A program made the translations under genes and the position numbers. This document shows, in pieces, positions 1 through 9,760 of a stretch of 58,855 nucleotides of DNA (its first letter is position 1; the number at the start of each line of letters is the position of its first letter). Where the stretch lies: IMG/VR virus record IMGVR_UViG_3300034095_000928, positions 1 to 58,855 of that record. One strand, written 5' to 3'. Below the pieces are notes generated by a model. That model had not been told where the DNA came from. It made no database searches and saw nothing but the letters and a program-made list of their open reading frames with translations. Origin of the DNA: a virus.

Positions 1-52
1 TTCCAGACCCTGTTGCTGATTGTGGGGGACAAGTATATTTTTTATTTGCCAT
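1..52 (-). CDS. Partial CDS, start of an unknown protein running off the left edge
   Basis: An ATG at 52-50 on the minus strand opens a frame (MANKKYTCPPQSATGSG...) that stays open to base 1. The ATG shares one base with the TAA stop of the preceding gene (TAATG), the same tight coupling seen at other joints in this cluster (for example 2173 and 4795), so it is probably the next gene of the operon. Only 17 residues are visible, so no function can be given; by position another tail or baseplate component is likely. Confidence 0.6.
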   Translation of the reverse strand, partial: MANKKYTCPPQSATGSG

Positions 53-960
53 TATTGTGTTATGTTTGTAAAGTTTTTACTAAAATCAATGTTATCACCT
101 CTATCTTGTCTAACCTCATATAATAATGAATTAAATTGGTCTCTGATTTCGTAAAGGTTATATTGTTTGTAGATATTATTGTTAGTATCATAAAGAGTGT
201 AAATACCATCATCCATTGACTTAGTTTGATTACCATATAGAGCAATTGCCAATGTTGAGAAATCATGTTCGGCCAATTCAATATCCAAAGTAATCGGGTT
301 GAAAAAGGTATTAGTTATAATTATATCTTGGTTAGGTTGACCAATATATGGTGTGGCATTTGGTTTATTTGTCGGAGCCGATGATGGTGATAACGTACAA
401 AATAACAGGTTACTATTACTGTCAGTATATCTATACCTAATAGCCTTCTGAGAAGAGTTCGTAACATTTTGTACCACGGGCTCACAGAAAAATGATGAGG
501 TAACTAATCTAAAAAAATTAGGTATCTTTGTACCATCAGAATTTAAGTATTCAATTCTAAAACCAACTAACCCTTGATTAACAAATTTATTTCGATAATT
601 AGATGGTACCTCATTTAAATTAATTACAATACCTTTAACATTTGGAAGTGCTGATAAAACACCACAATCCATTATTTTTGTTCTAATTTGTGCAGGTCTA
701 ATATATAATGTATAAATCCCAATTTTATTAAATTGGTCCGCTGGTAAAGTTAAATTATATAACCCACCCAATATCTCAACATTAGCATTACCACCTGTAT
801 TCGCATTATTAAAATACGGTTTTAGTAATGATGATGCGTCTAACTTTTTTAATACAAAGTTGTCAGTTTCATCCCTTGATGGTGTATAATTTAAAATTAT
901 TTCAACATCTTCAGGAGATACATCCGCGGGTCTTATAGTACCATAGGTTCCTGTTGCCAT
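52..960 (-). CDS. Putative virion structural protein (302 aa)
   Basis: I do not recognise the family. The protein is rich in Asn, Thr, Ile and Tyr with alternating beta-type segments, has no signal peptide or membrane segment and only two cysteines. It is second to last in an operon descending from the 1631-aa baseplate protein, so a distal baseplate, fibre or adaptor role is inferred from context only. It starts 25 bases after the stop of the 395-aa gene and its TAA overlaps the ATG of the next, edge-truncated gene. No ribosome binding site is evident, as elsewhere in this genome. Confidence 0.75.
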   Translation of the reverse strand: MATGTYGTIRPADVSPEDVEIILNYTPSRDETDNFVLKKLDASSLLKPYFNNANTGGNANVEILGGLYNLTLPADQFNKIGIYTLYIRPAQIRTKIMDCGVLSALPNVKGIVINLNEVPSNYRNKFVNQGLVGFRIEYLNSDGTKIPNFFRLVTSSFFCEPVVQNVTNSSQKAIRYRYTDSNSNLLFCTLSPSSAPTNKPNATPYIGQPNQDIIITNTFFNPITLDIELAEHDFSTLAIALYGNQTKSMDDGIYTLYDTNNNIYKQYNLYEIRDQFNSLLYEVRQDRGDNIDFSKNFTNITQ

Positions 961-985
961 TCTATTATATTATCTTTTTTTTTAT

Positions 986-2173
986 TTAATAAGTTATGAT
1001 ATTGAAAAATCCGTAACCGTAATTAACTATTTCACCAATACTCCTAACTTCATTCAATCTTTGTACTCTTTCGTAAGCACTAACTTTTCCTCTATCTATA
1101 AATACATCACTTTGTACTTCTGCATCATCAATAACATTTAATAATACTTCATTTTTTGTTAAACCCGAACAAACCAACATATCTGACGTTATTCCCGATG
1201 ATTGAACAACAAAAATTGTCGTACCATCAACATAATCATAGTAATCAATATCATTAATTGTATAGGCGGTATACGTATTACCCAAATCAGGTCCCCAAAA
1301 CGTACCTATATTACCTGAAGTACCCGTTATCGGAACACCTATTAAAAATTTCTCAGCAAATAAATTAGCCTTTTTACCGTAGACTTCCAACCCATTAACA
1401 TTTGACGTTGTATAACCCGTAATAATTATTGGTGATGATGAAACATCATATACTTCTAAATCACAATTAGAGTCACCACTAAAAATATAATCATACATTA
1501 TCGGAGTTCCCGACCAATTACCACCTGCAGGTACAAAATAAGCAGTACCATTTGGATTTGTTATTGTCACATCCGAATATGGTACCGATATTTCTTTTTT
1601 TATAATATTGTACCCCCATGGACTCATACCTGACATACTTATCGTATAGTCACCACTTGCAACGTATGTGTGGGTGTAATAATTAGGTGAAAAATTCGTT
1701 ATTGTTTCCGTTATACCATCCCCCCAATCAACTTTATAATCTGAAAATTGTAAGTAACTTAGAGATTGAATATCTGAGGTATTATAAAAATAATATTCAT
1801 AAGGATTTAATGTGGTTGAGGAAAATAAAAAATTATTCACAACATCCTTTTGTAATACCGCCCCGTCAAACGTTGAATAATATCCAATGTCGATGCAAGT
1901 TTCACTTATAAAAATAGGGATAGTTAAACCCGTTAATAATGAATTATATTGTGTCGTACCCGTATTGTAAGTACCACCCGATAATACTTCAGTCATTGAC
2001 GAATAAACAAATGTTTGACCCGTATAATTTTTTGTTACCGCACTTGTAAAAATATCACAACAAATTTCAACATCAAATTCCTCGTTATAAGAATTACCTG
2101 TATAGTCAATTAAAAATATATCACCATTAATTACTTCAGGAGATATTCTTACATTATATATTCTATCACTCAT
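986..2173 (-). CDS. Putative structural protein with a PKD-like beta-sandwich domain (395 aa)
   Basis: Around residues 145-195 is a segment of PKD-domain type: a VDWGDG motif, an aromatic-rich YYTHTY segment, then G-D-Y-T-I-S. The WGDG...YTHTY...G.YTI pattern is characteristic of PKD/immunoglobulin-like folds in surface and adhesive proteins. The rest is Gly/Thr/Tyr-rich beta sequence with several S/T-G-Y-T repeats and no membrane segment. The ATG overlaps the stop of the upstream gene by one base (TAATG), so translation is probably coupled. A fibre or baseplate-periphery protein that contacts the host surface or other tail subunits is inferred; the overall family is not recognised. Confidence 0.75.
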   Translation of the reverse strand: MSDRIYNVRISPEVINGDIFLIDYTGNSYNEEFDVEICCDIFTSAVTKNYTGQTFVYSSMTEVLSGGTYNTGTTQYNSLLTGLTIPIFISETCIDIGYYSTFDGAVLQKDVVNNFLFSSTTLNPYEYYFYNTSDIQSLSYLQFSDYKVDWGDGITETITNFSPNYYTHTYVASGDYTISMSGMSPWGYNIIKKEISVPYSDVTITNPNGTAYFVPAGGNWSGTPIMYDYIFSGDSNCDLEVYDVSSSPIIITGYTTSNVNGLEVYGKKANLFAEKFLIGVPITGTSGNIGTFWGPDLGNTYTAYTINDIDYYDYVDGTTIFVVQSSGITSDMLVCSGLTKNEVLLNVIDDAEVQSDVFIDRGKVSAYERVQRLNEVRSIGEIVNYGYGFFNIITY

Positions 2174-2991
2174 TATGGATTAACATATTCATACCATTTT
2201 ATGGGAGTACCATTCCCGATTCGACTACCTAAGTAATTATAGATTTTGTAGGTTTTATCATTATAATCCAACACAACTTTATTATAAAAAAAGTTTTCAT
2301 TGTTAAATAAAAATTTATTAGGTAACGATGATTGAGGTACCGTCATCATTCTAACATACACACCTTGTTTAGCGTCAAAAAATTTAATTGACACATAAAA
2401 TGTATCAAGATTTATTATTTTTCTTGATTTTAACCAATAATAGAAAAACCCATCCATGTTAATGGAATTTTCACCAGGTGATGTTATATAGTCAAATAAA
2501 TAATTAGGTTTTTTGATTATTACATTTTTTAAACTTATCGACATATCAACAGTTTCATATAAACCACTATATGATGGGATTATAACCGTAAAATAATTAG
2601 TTTGTTTAGTCCCGTCATTAGAATCGTAAAAATCCAATTTAAAAAATGATTTTTTAAATGGTTTAGTTAAACCATAAATTTCTTCTTTAGTAAATCCTTC
2701 ACTTATATAACTATTGGTCCAATCATTAATTGTTGACGCAGTAACGTTACTAGTTAACCCCGAATAAAAATTAAATTCGTAATTTAAAACTGTTTTATTA
2801 CCTGATTTGTATGGTGAATGAGCAAATCTAATTACCTCAAAATCGTCAGGTATTCCCGACACTATTTTAATAACCTCATCTTGATATACTTCAATACTAT
2901 CATCTCTACCCAAAAAATCCCACTGAATTTCAATAGGTATTGTTATATTTTGATTAGTACCTGGTACCGTAAATTTATATTTATTATTCAC
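2173..2991 (-). CDS. Putative virion structural protein (about 272 aa)
   Basis: Family not recognised. The sequence is beta-rich with many aromatic and Lys/Asn residues and no membrane segment. The reading frame is open up to a TTG at 3015, but the GTG at 2991 overlaps the stop of the upstream 603-aa gene by only 8 bases and fits the compact spacing of the operon better; a TTG at 3000 is a third option. Its stop shares a base with the ATG of the PKD-domain gene. It lies among large unknown tail proteins, so a baseplate or fibre role is inferred from position. Confidence 0.65.
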   Translation of the reverse strand: MNNKYKFTVPGTNQNITIPIEIQWDFLGRDDSIEVYQDEVIKIVSGIPDDFEVIRFAHSPYKSGNKTVLNYEFNFYSGLTSNVTASTINDWTNSYISEGFTKEEIYGLTKPFKKSFFKLDFYDSNDGTKQTNYFTVIIPSYSGLYETVDMSISLKNVIIKKPNYLFDYITSPGENSINMDGFFYYWLKSRKIINLDTFYVSIKFFDAKQGVYVRMMTVPQSSLPNKFLFNNENFFYNKVVLDYNDKTYKIYNYLGSRIGNGTPIKWYEYVNP

Positions 2992-4795
2992 ACTCGTCAA
3001 TTTTAGGTGCCGCAACTACGGAATTGTTTATTAACCCATAACTATAATTACTTCCTTCACCAATTAATCTGAAAATAATATCAATATAAGGATAATGTGC
3101 ATTGTTTAAAAATGGGTAATCAACACCAATATTATCATTATCAACATATCCGTAAGGGTATATATCTCTCCAACGAAATTTATTATCATTTTGTGAAAAA
3201 TACGCATAATCAGGTATACCAACCACATTCATGGGATTACCCTCCTCAACATAATCAGAATAAGCCCTAATTTTTACAGGATAAAGTGGTTTATAGTAGT
3301 AACCCTTGCAATTATCTCCAAATGGGTTTGAGTTAGGGGACACTCCAATATTAAAATAATACGGATTAAATCTAAATTTATGATACATATCCGAAATAAC
3401 TCGTTCTTCTTGACTGTAATCATTCCATTCACAATAATCCCCATCAAACACATCACCTTTAGAAGGTGCGTTAACATAAGTAAAAGGTTTACCAGGTATT
3501 CCATACGGTGTGGTATAAGAACCCATAGTAAAATTAGTATTGGAATCGGGATTAGAGTTTCTCCACCAAGTATTTGACGCAGTTGGATTAATATTCAACG
3601 GATGTGTATTGAATTCCCATCCTTGTTTTAACCCATAAAACCCTCCACCAGATTTAGTTAAACCAAATGTCCAACCAAGATACCCTTTCCATATTATTGA
3701 ATAATATAGTTCACTAATCGGTCGTTTATGATTATCAATTATAGTTGACGTATCAATATCATCACTAAATGATGAAGTGTACACAGTGCTACCATTTTTA
3801 ATAGAAATACGACTTTGTTTATTTGGTGATATATTACTACTTATAAGTTTTCTATTAGATTTAAAAATTTGTTGTTCAAATCCTGACTTACCTAAAACAA
3901 TACTATCCTCATCAGTCAATATTTTATGTTGTCTGACATAATATGTCGACATAGTTTCACCACTGTTCGTTATGTCAATTATACGTTTAAATGTACCCGT
4001 TTGATTATTAGTAAAAGTCGTACCCGTAAAACCAACATTATATATATTGAAAATATATTCATTAGTACCATAGAATGGGTCACCTAACGAGTAAACCTGA
4101 AAAGAATCTATACCATCATAATTAAAACTTAATTTAACAAATTCACCAACCGATAAACCATGAGCAACAGGACACCTAAAGGAAATTACAGGTTGAGATT
4201 GGTCACTACCTTGACTAACAACAAATGGTATTCCATCCGAGGATACCCAATTTAACCCAACATTTGCAATTTCATCAAAATATGACATTTTTTTATTATA
4301 TAAATTATCATAAACATAACTCACATAAATCGACCAATTATATGTGTAAGCACTTTTGTTAATGAAATCTAAATGCTTAATATTACCACTATCGTTAGTC
4401 GTATAACCTGAGATATCATTATCAATCCTTACAAAATCAAACTCATAAAATTGTGGAAACCCACTAAATAATACAGTCGAACCACTAGTACATATTTTAT
4501 ACGCTAACGACTTTTCATTTTCATAATATAAACTTGATTTATATGGGTAATAATTTGTGGTTCCCATATACACATTATTAAACAATAAAGACATTTTACT
4601 AATCGGTCTAAATATAGTCGACGCTTGTCTTTCATCATCATATATCTGTTGTAAATCAATACTAATATTTCTATCAAATTCAACATTTTCTTTATATGTT
4701 TGTACTAAAGGTACTTTAAACAATAAATTTAAGTCAGGAGCTGATTTATATCTCAAAGACCCTAATACAACTCTATATTCTATTCTTTCACTCAT
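2984..4795 (-). CDS. Putative baseplate or fibre structural protein (603 aa)
   Basis: Not assigned to a family. The sequence is Tyr/Asn/Ser/Gly-rich, typical of beta-structured phage tail proteins, with an aromatic-rich central part (residues about 370-450, many Trp, Gly and Tyr). No signal peptide or transmembrane segment is seen. The ATG at 4795 shares one base with the stop of the 1631-aa gene, so the two are translationally coupled. In T4 the genes after gp6 encode wedge proteins gp7 and gp8, so a wedge-periphery role is possible, but I see no residue-level similarity to support it. Confidence 0.75.
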   Translation of the reverse strand: MSERIEYRVVLGSLRYKSAPDLNLLFKVPLVQTYKENVEFDRNISIDLQQIYDDERQASTIFRPISKMSLLFNNVYMGTTNYYPYKSSLYYENEKSLAYKICTSGSTVLFSGFPQFYEFDFVRIDNDISGYTTNDSGNIKHLDFINKSAYTYNWSIYVSYVYDNLYNKKMSYFDEIANVGLNWVSSDGIPFVVSQGSDQSQPVISFRCPVAHGLSVGEFVKLSFNYDGIDSFQVYSLGDPFYGTNEYIFNIYNVGFTGTTFTNNQTGTFKRIIDITNSGETMSTYYVRQHKILTDEDSIVLGKSGFEQQIFKSNRKLISSNISPNKQSRISIKNGSTVYTSSFSDDIDTSTIIDNHKRPISELYYSIIWKGYLGWTFGLTKSGGGFYGLKQGWEFNTHPLNINPTASNTWWRNSNPDSNTNFTMGSYTTPYGIPGKPFTYVNAPSKGDVFDGDYCEWNDYSQEERVISDMYHKFRFNPYYFNIGVSPNSNPFGDNCKGYYYKPLYPVKIRAYSDYVEEGNPMNVVGIPDYAYFSQNDNKFRWRDIYPYGYVDNDNIGVDYPFLNNAHYPYIDIIFRLIGEGSNYSYGLINNSVVAAPKIDECE

Positions 4796-7700
4796 TAATA
4801 TGTAATATCATCAAAATCAAACCAAGATTCTGCAAATTTATCATAAGCAGTTTTACCTTGTTTTAATCCAAAGTAAAAATGATATGGAGCACCTACCGTA
4901 ATCGAATCAGGTGATGGTGAATTTCTATCCCAAGTGGTTATGTCAGCCGAAAGTTGTCCTGAACTATCAACCGAATAAATATACCCTTTAAAATAATTAG
5001 TTTGATTCAGGTTAGTTGTTCTAAAATATCTTGAACTTTTTTCTAATCTATCCAACTCTTGATATTTGTGTTTAAAAAATACGTTACCAGTTGCAACACC
5101 GTCAGTGTCCCAATCATTATCTTGAGTACCAAAAACATTATCTTTGAACCCATTTCTCTGTTTAATAGTCCATTGATAATACGGTACTTCTTGTGAAAAT
5201 GTCGGAATATCCTCTAACCCACAATTATCTGAAACATTACCAACACCTGTATATATAATTCTCTTAGGAGTTAAATAATCTCTCGCCTGTGTATCAGAAT
5301 TATAAAAAACACCAAAAACACTCCCTTTACCAAATTTAGTAAAAGAAAAAATCGAGTTTCCACTATAATAACCAGGTTCAAAAGGAACTATACCCATTTC
5401 AGAATTAATTGACAACATTTGAGCTAAATCACCATCAATACCTTGTTTAGGTCGACTAAAAAACGAGTTTATACCACCTATATTAGTACTATTAGCAATT
5501 CTCAACGTAATAAATAAACTAAGTATATCTTCAATACCATTATATGATGTAGGGCCAAGTTTATCCATAACGTACCCTTTATATTTATTCGATAATGAAA
5601 CCTCCTCTAAAAATTTTTGTTTTGGTCCTAAATCCATCATAGTTGTTGGAAACATTAAATTACGTTTGTTACCATTATTATTTCCCGAATCTTGACCAAC
5701 AAATTCATTACTATATGAATATGGTGCGCTTCTATAATAATAATTCCCATTAGTACTATCAAAAACCATAGTATCAACACAATATTTAGAAAACGGTTGA
5801 TTTTCATCATCAAAAAATGTTGTATTTTTGAATGGGAATGCGTATAAAGTACCATTAATCCAATTATTGGTAAACATGAATGAAAAGATTTCACGACAAA
5901 CCCCATACATAATTGTTTGTCGTTTATACCATTCAGCTAAATAAAAGAAATCCTCAAACATACTTAAAATTGGTATTCTTACGAAAACATAACAACCCCC
6001 TTCCATAATCGGTTTTTTTCCAATTAATGAGGTAAAACAGGCACTATCAGACTCTTTTATGGTCACTTGACCGTCAGGATTATCACCAACATAACAACCT
6101 AACGGAACCATCCCATCACATTGAAGACTAGCCAATACATCACTACCACCTAAATCTTCTGTAACATCATCAAAATTAGAATCAAAACTAACTTGTGATA
6201 AATCAAATGTAGTTGTCTCACCACCTCCATTTGGGCTATAAATCATTAAGTTACCGTTTTCCATCAAAACACAATTATTTCCTGAATTATTTAATTCCGA
6301 GGTTGATGAAGGTAATCTATCCGACCTCATAATAATTTGACGACCACTCGACCCCAAATTAAACACCATAGTTAAAGTTCCGTAAATTTTAGAATATAAA
6401 CTACTAGTATCATAAGGATTTGTTGCTACTGGAGATGGTGGATAATTAAATACCACTTGTAATGATAAAACTGAACCACCTTCAACTTGTTCATTAGGGA
6501 AATAACCTCTATTATTACCAGTTGTTTGTGAATTAGTACTAGGAGAATAATAATAACAACTAGACGGACCCAATTGAATATTCCATTCCTTAGCCATGTC
6601 ATTATTCAAACTAACCGCAATACCTCCTGCAGATGGTATAGTTGTCGATAGTGGAGGTGTTAATGATTGGTGTGTTTCATCTAAACTTGAGTAATATTTA
6701 GTCATTGTTGTTGTAAACGCACTAAATTGATTACCTGGTAAATATTGATAAGAATCATAAAACAATGTCTGATTAGAATAGGTATCTACCGTAGAACTAT
6801 TAGCGATTATTGCTGGTGAATTATGTTTAACATTACGTAATTTACCTTGTATTGGAATATTTAAGTTAAAATCTCCAACAACAATTGAGTTAGAATTACC
6901 AAACGATGAATGACCATATAACTTACTTAAATCATAACTACATTTTCTTTTACTAGTGTTTGGGTCAACCCCTCTAACCATAAAAACCAAACTTTGACCA
7001 CTAAAAGATTTAAAACAACTAACAGGTGAAAAATTAAAGTTATCACTACAATTTAAAAAATCACTATTAATATAAATCGAGTAAGCATAATTATTAATAA
7101 AACGAAAAGGTAATGAATTTGGTAAAGCCGTTGATGATAAAGTTAAGAAATCGTTAATTGTTTGAACCTTAATCACTTGGAAATATTCAATATCCATCGG
7201 ATAGTTCGAATATGTAACATCTTCAGTAAATGCGGTAAACGTATATAATGAATTAGGTGGTGAAATTGTACCACCATTATTAGGGTTAGCATAACTAACT
7301 TGTCTTGTAAATTGATTCACATTCGCAATTAATGTTGGTGTACCAATTGTCGACCCTGTTATTGAGTTCGTTGAATATATATTAGTTGTCGCACCCGTTA
7401 AATTAATATCCATTGATTTTGTCGGGTCAGTAAATGTGTAAATTCCACCAACTTCATATCTATCAATAAAATTTGGGTCAACAGGGACACAAATCACATT
7501 ATCTAAATGCCAAGTAGTCCCCGAATTATTCAAATTAACATCAAAAGTAACTTTAATTTGGTTTACACCACCTCCAGGTGTTACTGTTGGATTAAAGTAT
7601 TTTGCTTTAGTATTGAATAAGTTTAGTCTGTTTGATAATGTTAAACTTGAACTAAAAACGTATTTATCACCTACACCACTCAATTGATGTAATCCTTGAG

Positions 7701-9690
7701 ATTTATTACCCTTACCCGCTAAAAGTTCCGAATAAATTACAGGTTGTGAACCACAGTTATATGCCGAGGTATCATAAAATCTACTAATTACACCCGAACT
7801 TCCTAAACTCTGTTGACTAGCATTTATTGAGTTTGTAGTAGCATTAGGTGGTGGTGTTAAATCAGTCGAAGCTTGCATACCTTTTTCACAGTTTTCACAA
7901 TCAGGATAAGATAATAAACATACATGTATTCTAAATTCAGTACATAGACTAACCATCGCTTTTGCGGCATCAAATATTCCTTGTGCAGAATCTTTTATGT
8001 CTTGACCTTTACTACCCGTACCAGGTATACTATCAATAATGGCTCCAATAGCGTAAATAATTCCACCAATAACATATAAAACAACCGCAAGTATGGGAAA
8101 TAAAATACACGCTATAAGTTTTAAAACGTGAAGTACCATTAATAAGGAGAAAATTGTGGGGAAAAATAATATCATGAATATCATGTACAATGTATACAGA
8201 AAATCAGGTTGGTGTTGACCATCATTAATCGGAAATTTAACATTATCAGATTCACATGTTGTATCAGTAATAAATTTAATACCAATAAATTTTTTCTTAT
8301 TAACACCTTGTCTATATTGTGATATTAGACTTGAAACTGTATACACTTTGTTATACACCATTTCATAAAATTTATCTTTACAATCAATAGCATCAATTAT
8401 CATTTGTTGACCAAAAGTAGTAGTATCATCCCCATAATCATCCCAATTTACACTAAACGAATATGAACGCATCCTATCCGAGGCACCACCAGGAACAGGA
8501 CCACTAGACGACCAACCATACTCTCTAATGTTTGGGACCAAATAATACCCTCGTTTAACTGAGGCACTTAAAGATGGTGATTGATTCCACTTTACTTTGA
8601 ACCTGTACTTACCTTTAGTTGGGACCCCAATACTAGGGTCGGTTGATATAACTTGTTGACCAAATTCATTTGTGGTTACATAATCCAAGTTCATTGGTAC
8701 ATTTACCATCCAAACACCATTCTCATCAATAACTTGACCACCATTATCTAATTGGAAATTTTCTAATGAGGGTCTACCTTTACTATCTAAATTTATTGTT
8801 TGTCGAATAGCTTTAATTTGACCCGTTCCCGTAATTAACGAACATTGTTGACCCATTTTTCTTTTGGGTTTACATTTAGTACTAATTGATGATTCATCAA
8901 TGTCTGAAATCATAGAACCCATATAAATCGCAACAGGATTTATTCGAATATTAGCTTGTTCAGAAATATCAAAATCAGTCCTTGTTATACCAATACTACA
9001 TAATTCAGGTTCACCCCATAATGGTTCAACTTCAACATTACGAGAGAATGATAGTATCTGAGGTAATGAATTTAAGTTAGTTGAAGATTTAAAACTATTA
9101 CCATCAACCATAGAAGATGTTGCCAAACCCATTGAAATTAAATCATTAGGTGTTAATGAAAATTCACCAATATCTGACAAATCCAAATCAACAAATAATG
9201 TTTGAGGTCCTGTAGGTACACCAAATATCATAAAATCACCACTATCATTAGTCACAGTAGTATATCTATAATATTTGTCATAAACTTCTATTAATGTTGG
9301 GTCAGTTATAACATCTTCTCTATCAAAAAAAGTCCCTGTCGGAGTGTGTCCATTATATGATGGTGCATAAGGTAATAAATTATATCTATACCCATCTTCA
9401 TTTTGGTCCGTTATTACTCTATAAGGGTATATCTCGGAAATAATCGGATTATCCGCATCTTGTTCGGATAACGGTATAAATACAGAAACTCTGGCATTAG
9501 GTAACCCTAAACCATTATTCACACTAACCCTACCAATAACTACCCCATAATCCGAGCATTGTCTTGTATAGATTTGGTCTTGTAATATTTTTAATGATAA
9601 TATCTCAAGATATTCAAATTCTTGGTCAATTGTTACTTTTAATGATTTATCTACTCCAGGTGTTGTTCTTATTCTATAAGAATTTGACAT
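4795..9690 (-). CDS. Giant baseplate-associated protein with carboxypeptidase-regulatory-like domain and membrane-segment cluster (1631 aa)
   Basis: The N-terminal 30 residues are followed by a segment (about 50-175) that reads like a carboxypeptidase-regulatory/CNA-B type beta sandwich: G-R-V-S-V..G.G.P.A.V.V, then T-V-T-N-D-S-G-D-F..G-V-P-T-G. Residues about 500-560 contain three or four strongly hydrophobic stretches separated by short turns, ending in a Gly/Ile-rich segment before a soluble region containing a CxxC. The remainder is Asn/Ser/Thr-rich beta sequence. It lies directly after gp6, the slot T4 uses for wedge protein gp7, so a wedge or peripheral baseplate role is inferred. A hydrophobic cluster in the middle of a soluble virion protein is unusual. 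A TATTTATG promoter-like motif lies upstream. Confidence 0.75.
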   Translation of the reverse strand: MSNSYRIRTTPGVDKSLKVTIDQEFEYLEILSLKILQDQIYTRQCSDYGVVIGRVSVNNGLGLPNARVSVFIPLSEQDADNPIISEIYPYRVITDQNEDGYRYNLLPYAPSYNGHTPTGTFFDREDVITDPTLIEVYDKYYRYTTVTNDSGDFMIFGVPTGPQTLFVDLDLSDIGEFSLTPNDLISMGLATSSMVDGNSFKSSTNLNSLPQILSFSRNVEVEPLWGEPELCSIGITRTDFDISEQANIRINPVAIYMGSMISDIDESSISTKCKPKRKMGQQCSLITGTGQIKAIRQTINLDSKGRPSLENFQLDNGGQVIDENGVWMVNVPMNLDYVTTNEFGQQVISTDPSIGVPTKGKYRFKVKWNQSPSLSASVKRGYYLVPNIREYGWSSSGPVPGGASDRMRSYSFSVNWDDYGDDTTTFGQQMIIDAIDCKDKFYEMVYNKVYTVSSLISQYRQGVNKKKFIGIKFITDTTCESDNVKFPINDGQHQPDFLYTLYMIFMILFFPTIFSLLMVLHVLKLIACILFPILAVVLYVIGGIIYAIGAIIDSIPGTGSKGQDIKDSAQGIFDAAKAMVSLCTEFRIHVCLLSYPDCENCEKGMQASTDLTPPPNATTNSINASQQSLGSSGVISRFYDTSAYNCGSQPVIYSELLAGKGNKSQGLHQLSGVGDKYVFSSSLTLSNRLNLFNTKAKYFNPTVTPGGGVNQIKVTFDVNLNNSGTTWHLDNVICVPVDPNFIDRYEVGGIYTFTDPTKSMDINLTGATTNIYSTNSITGSTIGTPTLIANVNQFTRQVSYANPNNGGTISPPNSLYTFTAFTEDVTYSNYPMDIEYFQVIKVQTINDFLTLSSTALPNSLPFRFINNYAYSIYINSDFLNCSDNFNFSPVSCFKSFSGQSLVFMVRGVDPNTSKRKCSYDLSKLYGHSSFGNSNSIVVGDFNLNIPIQGKLRNVKHNSPAIIANSSTVDTYSNQTLFYDSYQYLPGNQFSAFTTTMTKYYSSLDETHQSLTPPLSTTIPSAGGIAVSLNNDMAKEWNIQLGPSSCYYYSPSTNSQTTGNNRGYFPNEQVEGGSVLSLQVVFNYPPSPVATNPYDTSSLYSKIYGTLTMVFNLGSSGRQIIMRSDRLPSSTSELNNSGNNCVLMENGNLMIYSPNGGGETTTFDLSQVSFDSNFDDVTEDLGGSDVLASLQCDGMVPLGCYVGDNPDGQVTIKESDSACFTSLIGKKPIMEGGCYVFVRIPILSMFEDFFYLAEWYKRQTIMYGVCREIFSFMFTNNWINGTLYAFPFKNTTFFDDENQPFSKYCVDTMVFDSTNGNYYYRSAPYSYSNEFVGQDSGNNNGNKRNLMFPTTMMDLGPKQKFLEEVSLSNKYKGYVMDKLGPTSYNGIEDILSLFITLRIANSTNIGGINSFFSRPKQGIDGDLAQMLSINSEMGIVPFEPGYYSGNSIFSFTKFGKGSVFGVFYNSDTQARDYLTPKRIIYTGVGNVSDNCGLEDIPTFSQEVPYYQWTIKQRNGFKDNVFGTQDNDWDTDGVATGNVFFKHKYQELDRLEKSSRYFRTTNLNQTNYFKGYIYSVDSSGQLSADITTWDRNSPSPDSITVGAPYHFYFGLKQGKTAYDKFAESWFDFDDITY

Positions 9691-9703
9691 AATATTCTTT
9701 TTA

Positions 9704-9711
9704 CATAAATA
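9704..9711 (-). promoter_or_regulatory. Late-promoter-like motif for the 1631-aa gene
   Basis: TATTTATG on the minus strand, 13 bases before the ATG at 9690. It differs at one position from the TATTTATA repeated upstream of many structural genes in this window and has the same spacing. Confidence 0.45.
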
Positions 9712-9760
9712 GTTTATATACTATTTTTAAAAATAGATGATTATGAATAAAAATAAATTA

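Noticed and set aside
9721-9736. 16-bp palindrome CTATTTTTAAAAATAG as a terminator
   Set aside because: Purely A/T stem without a T run after it; likely chance in AT-rich DNA.
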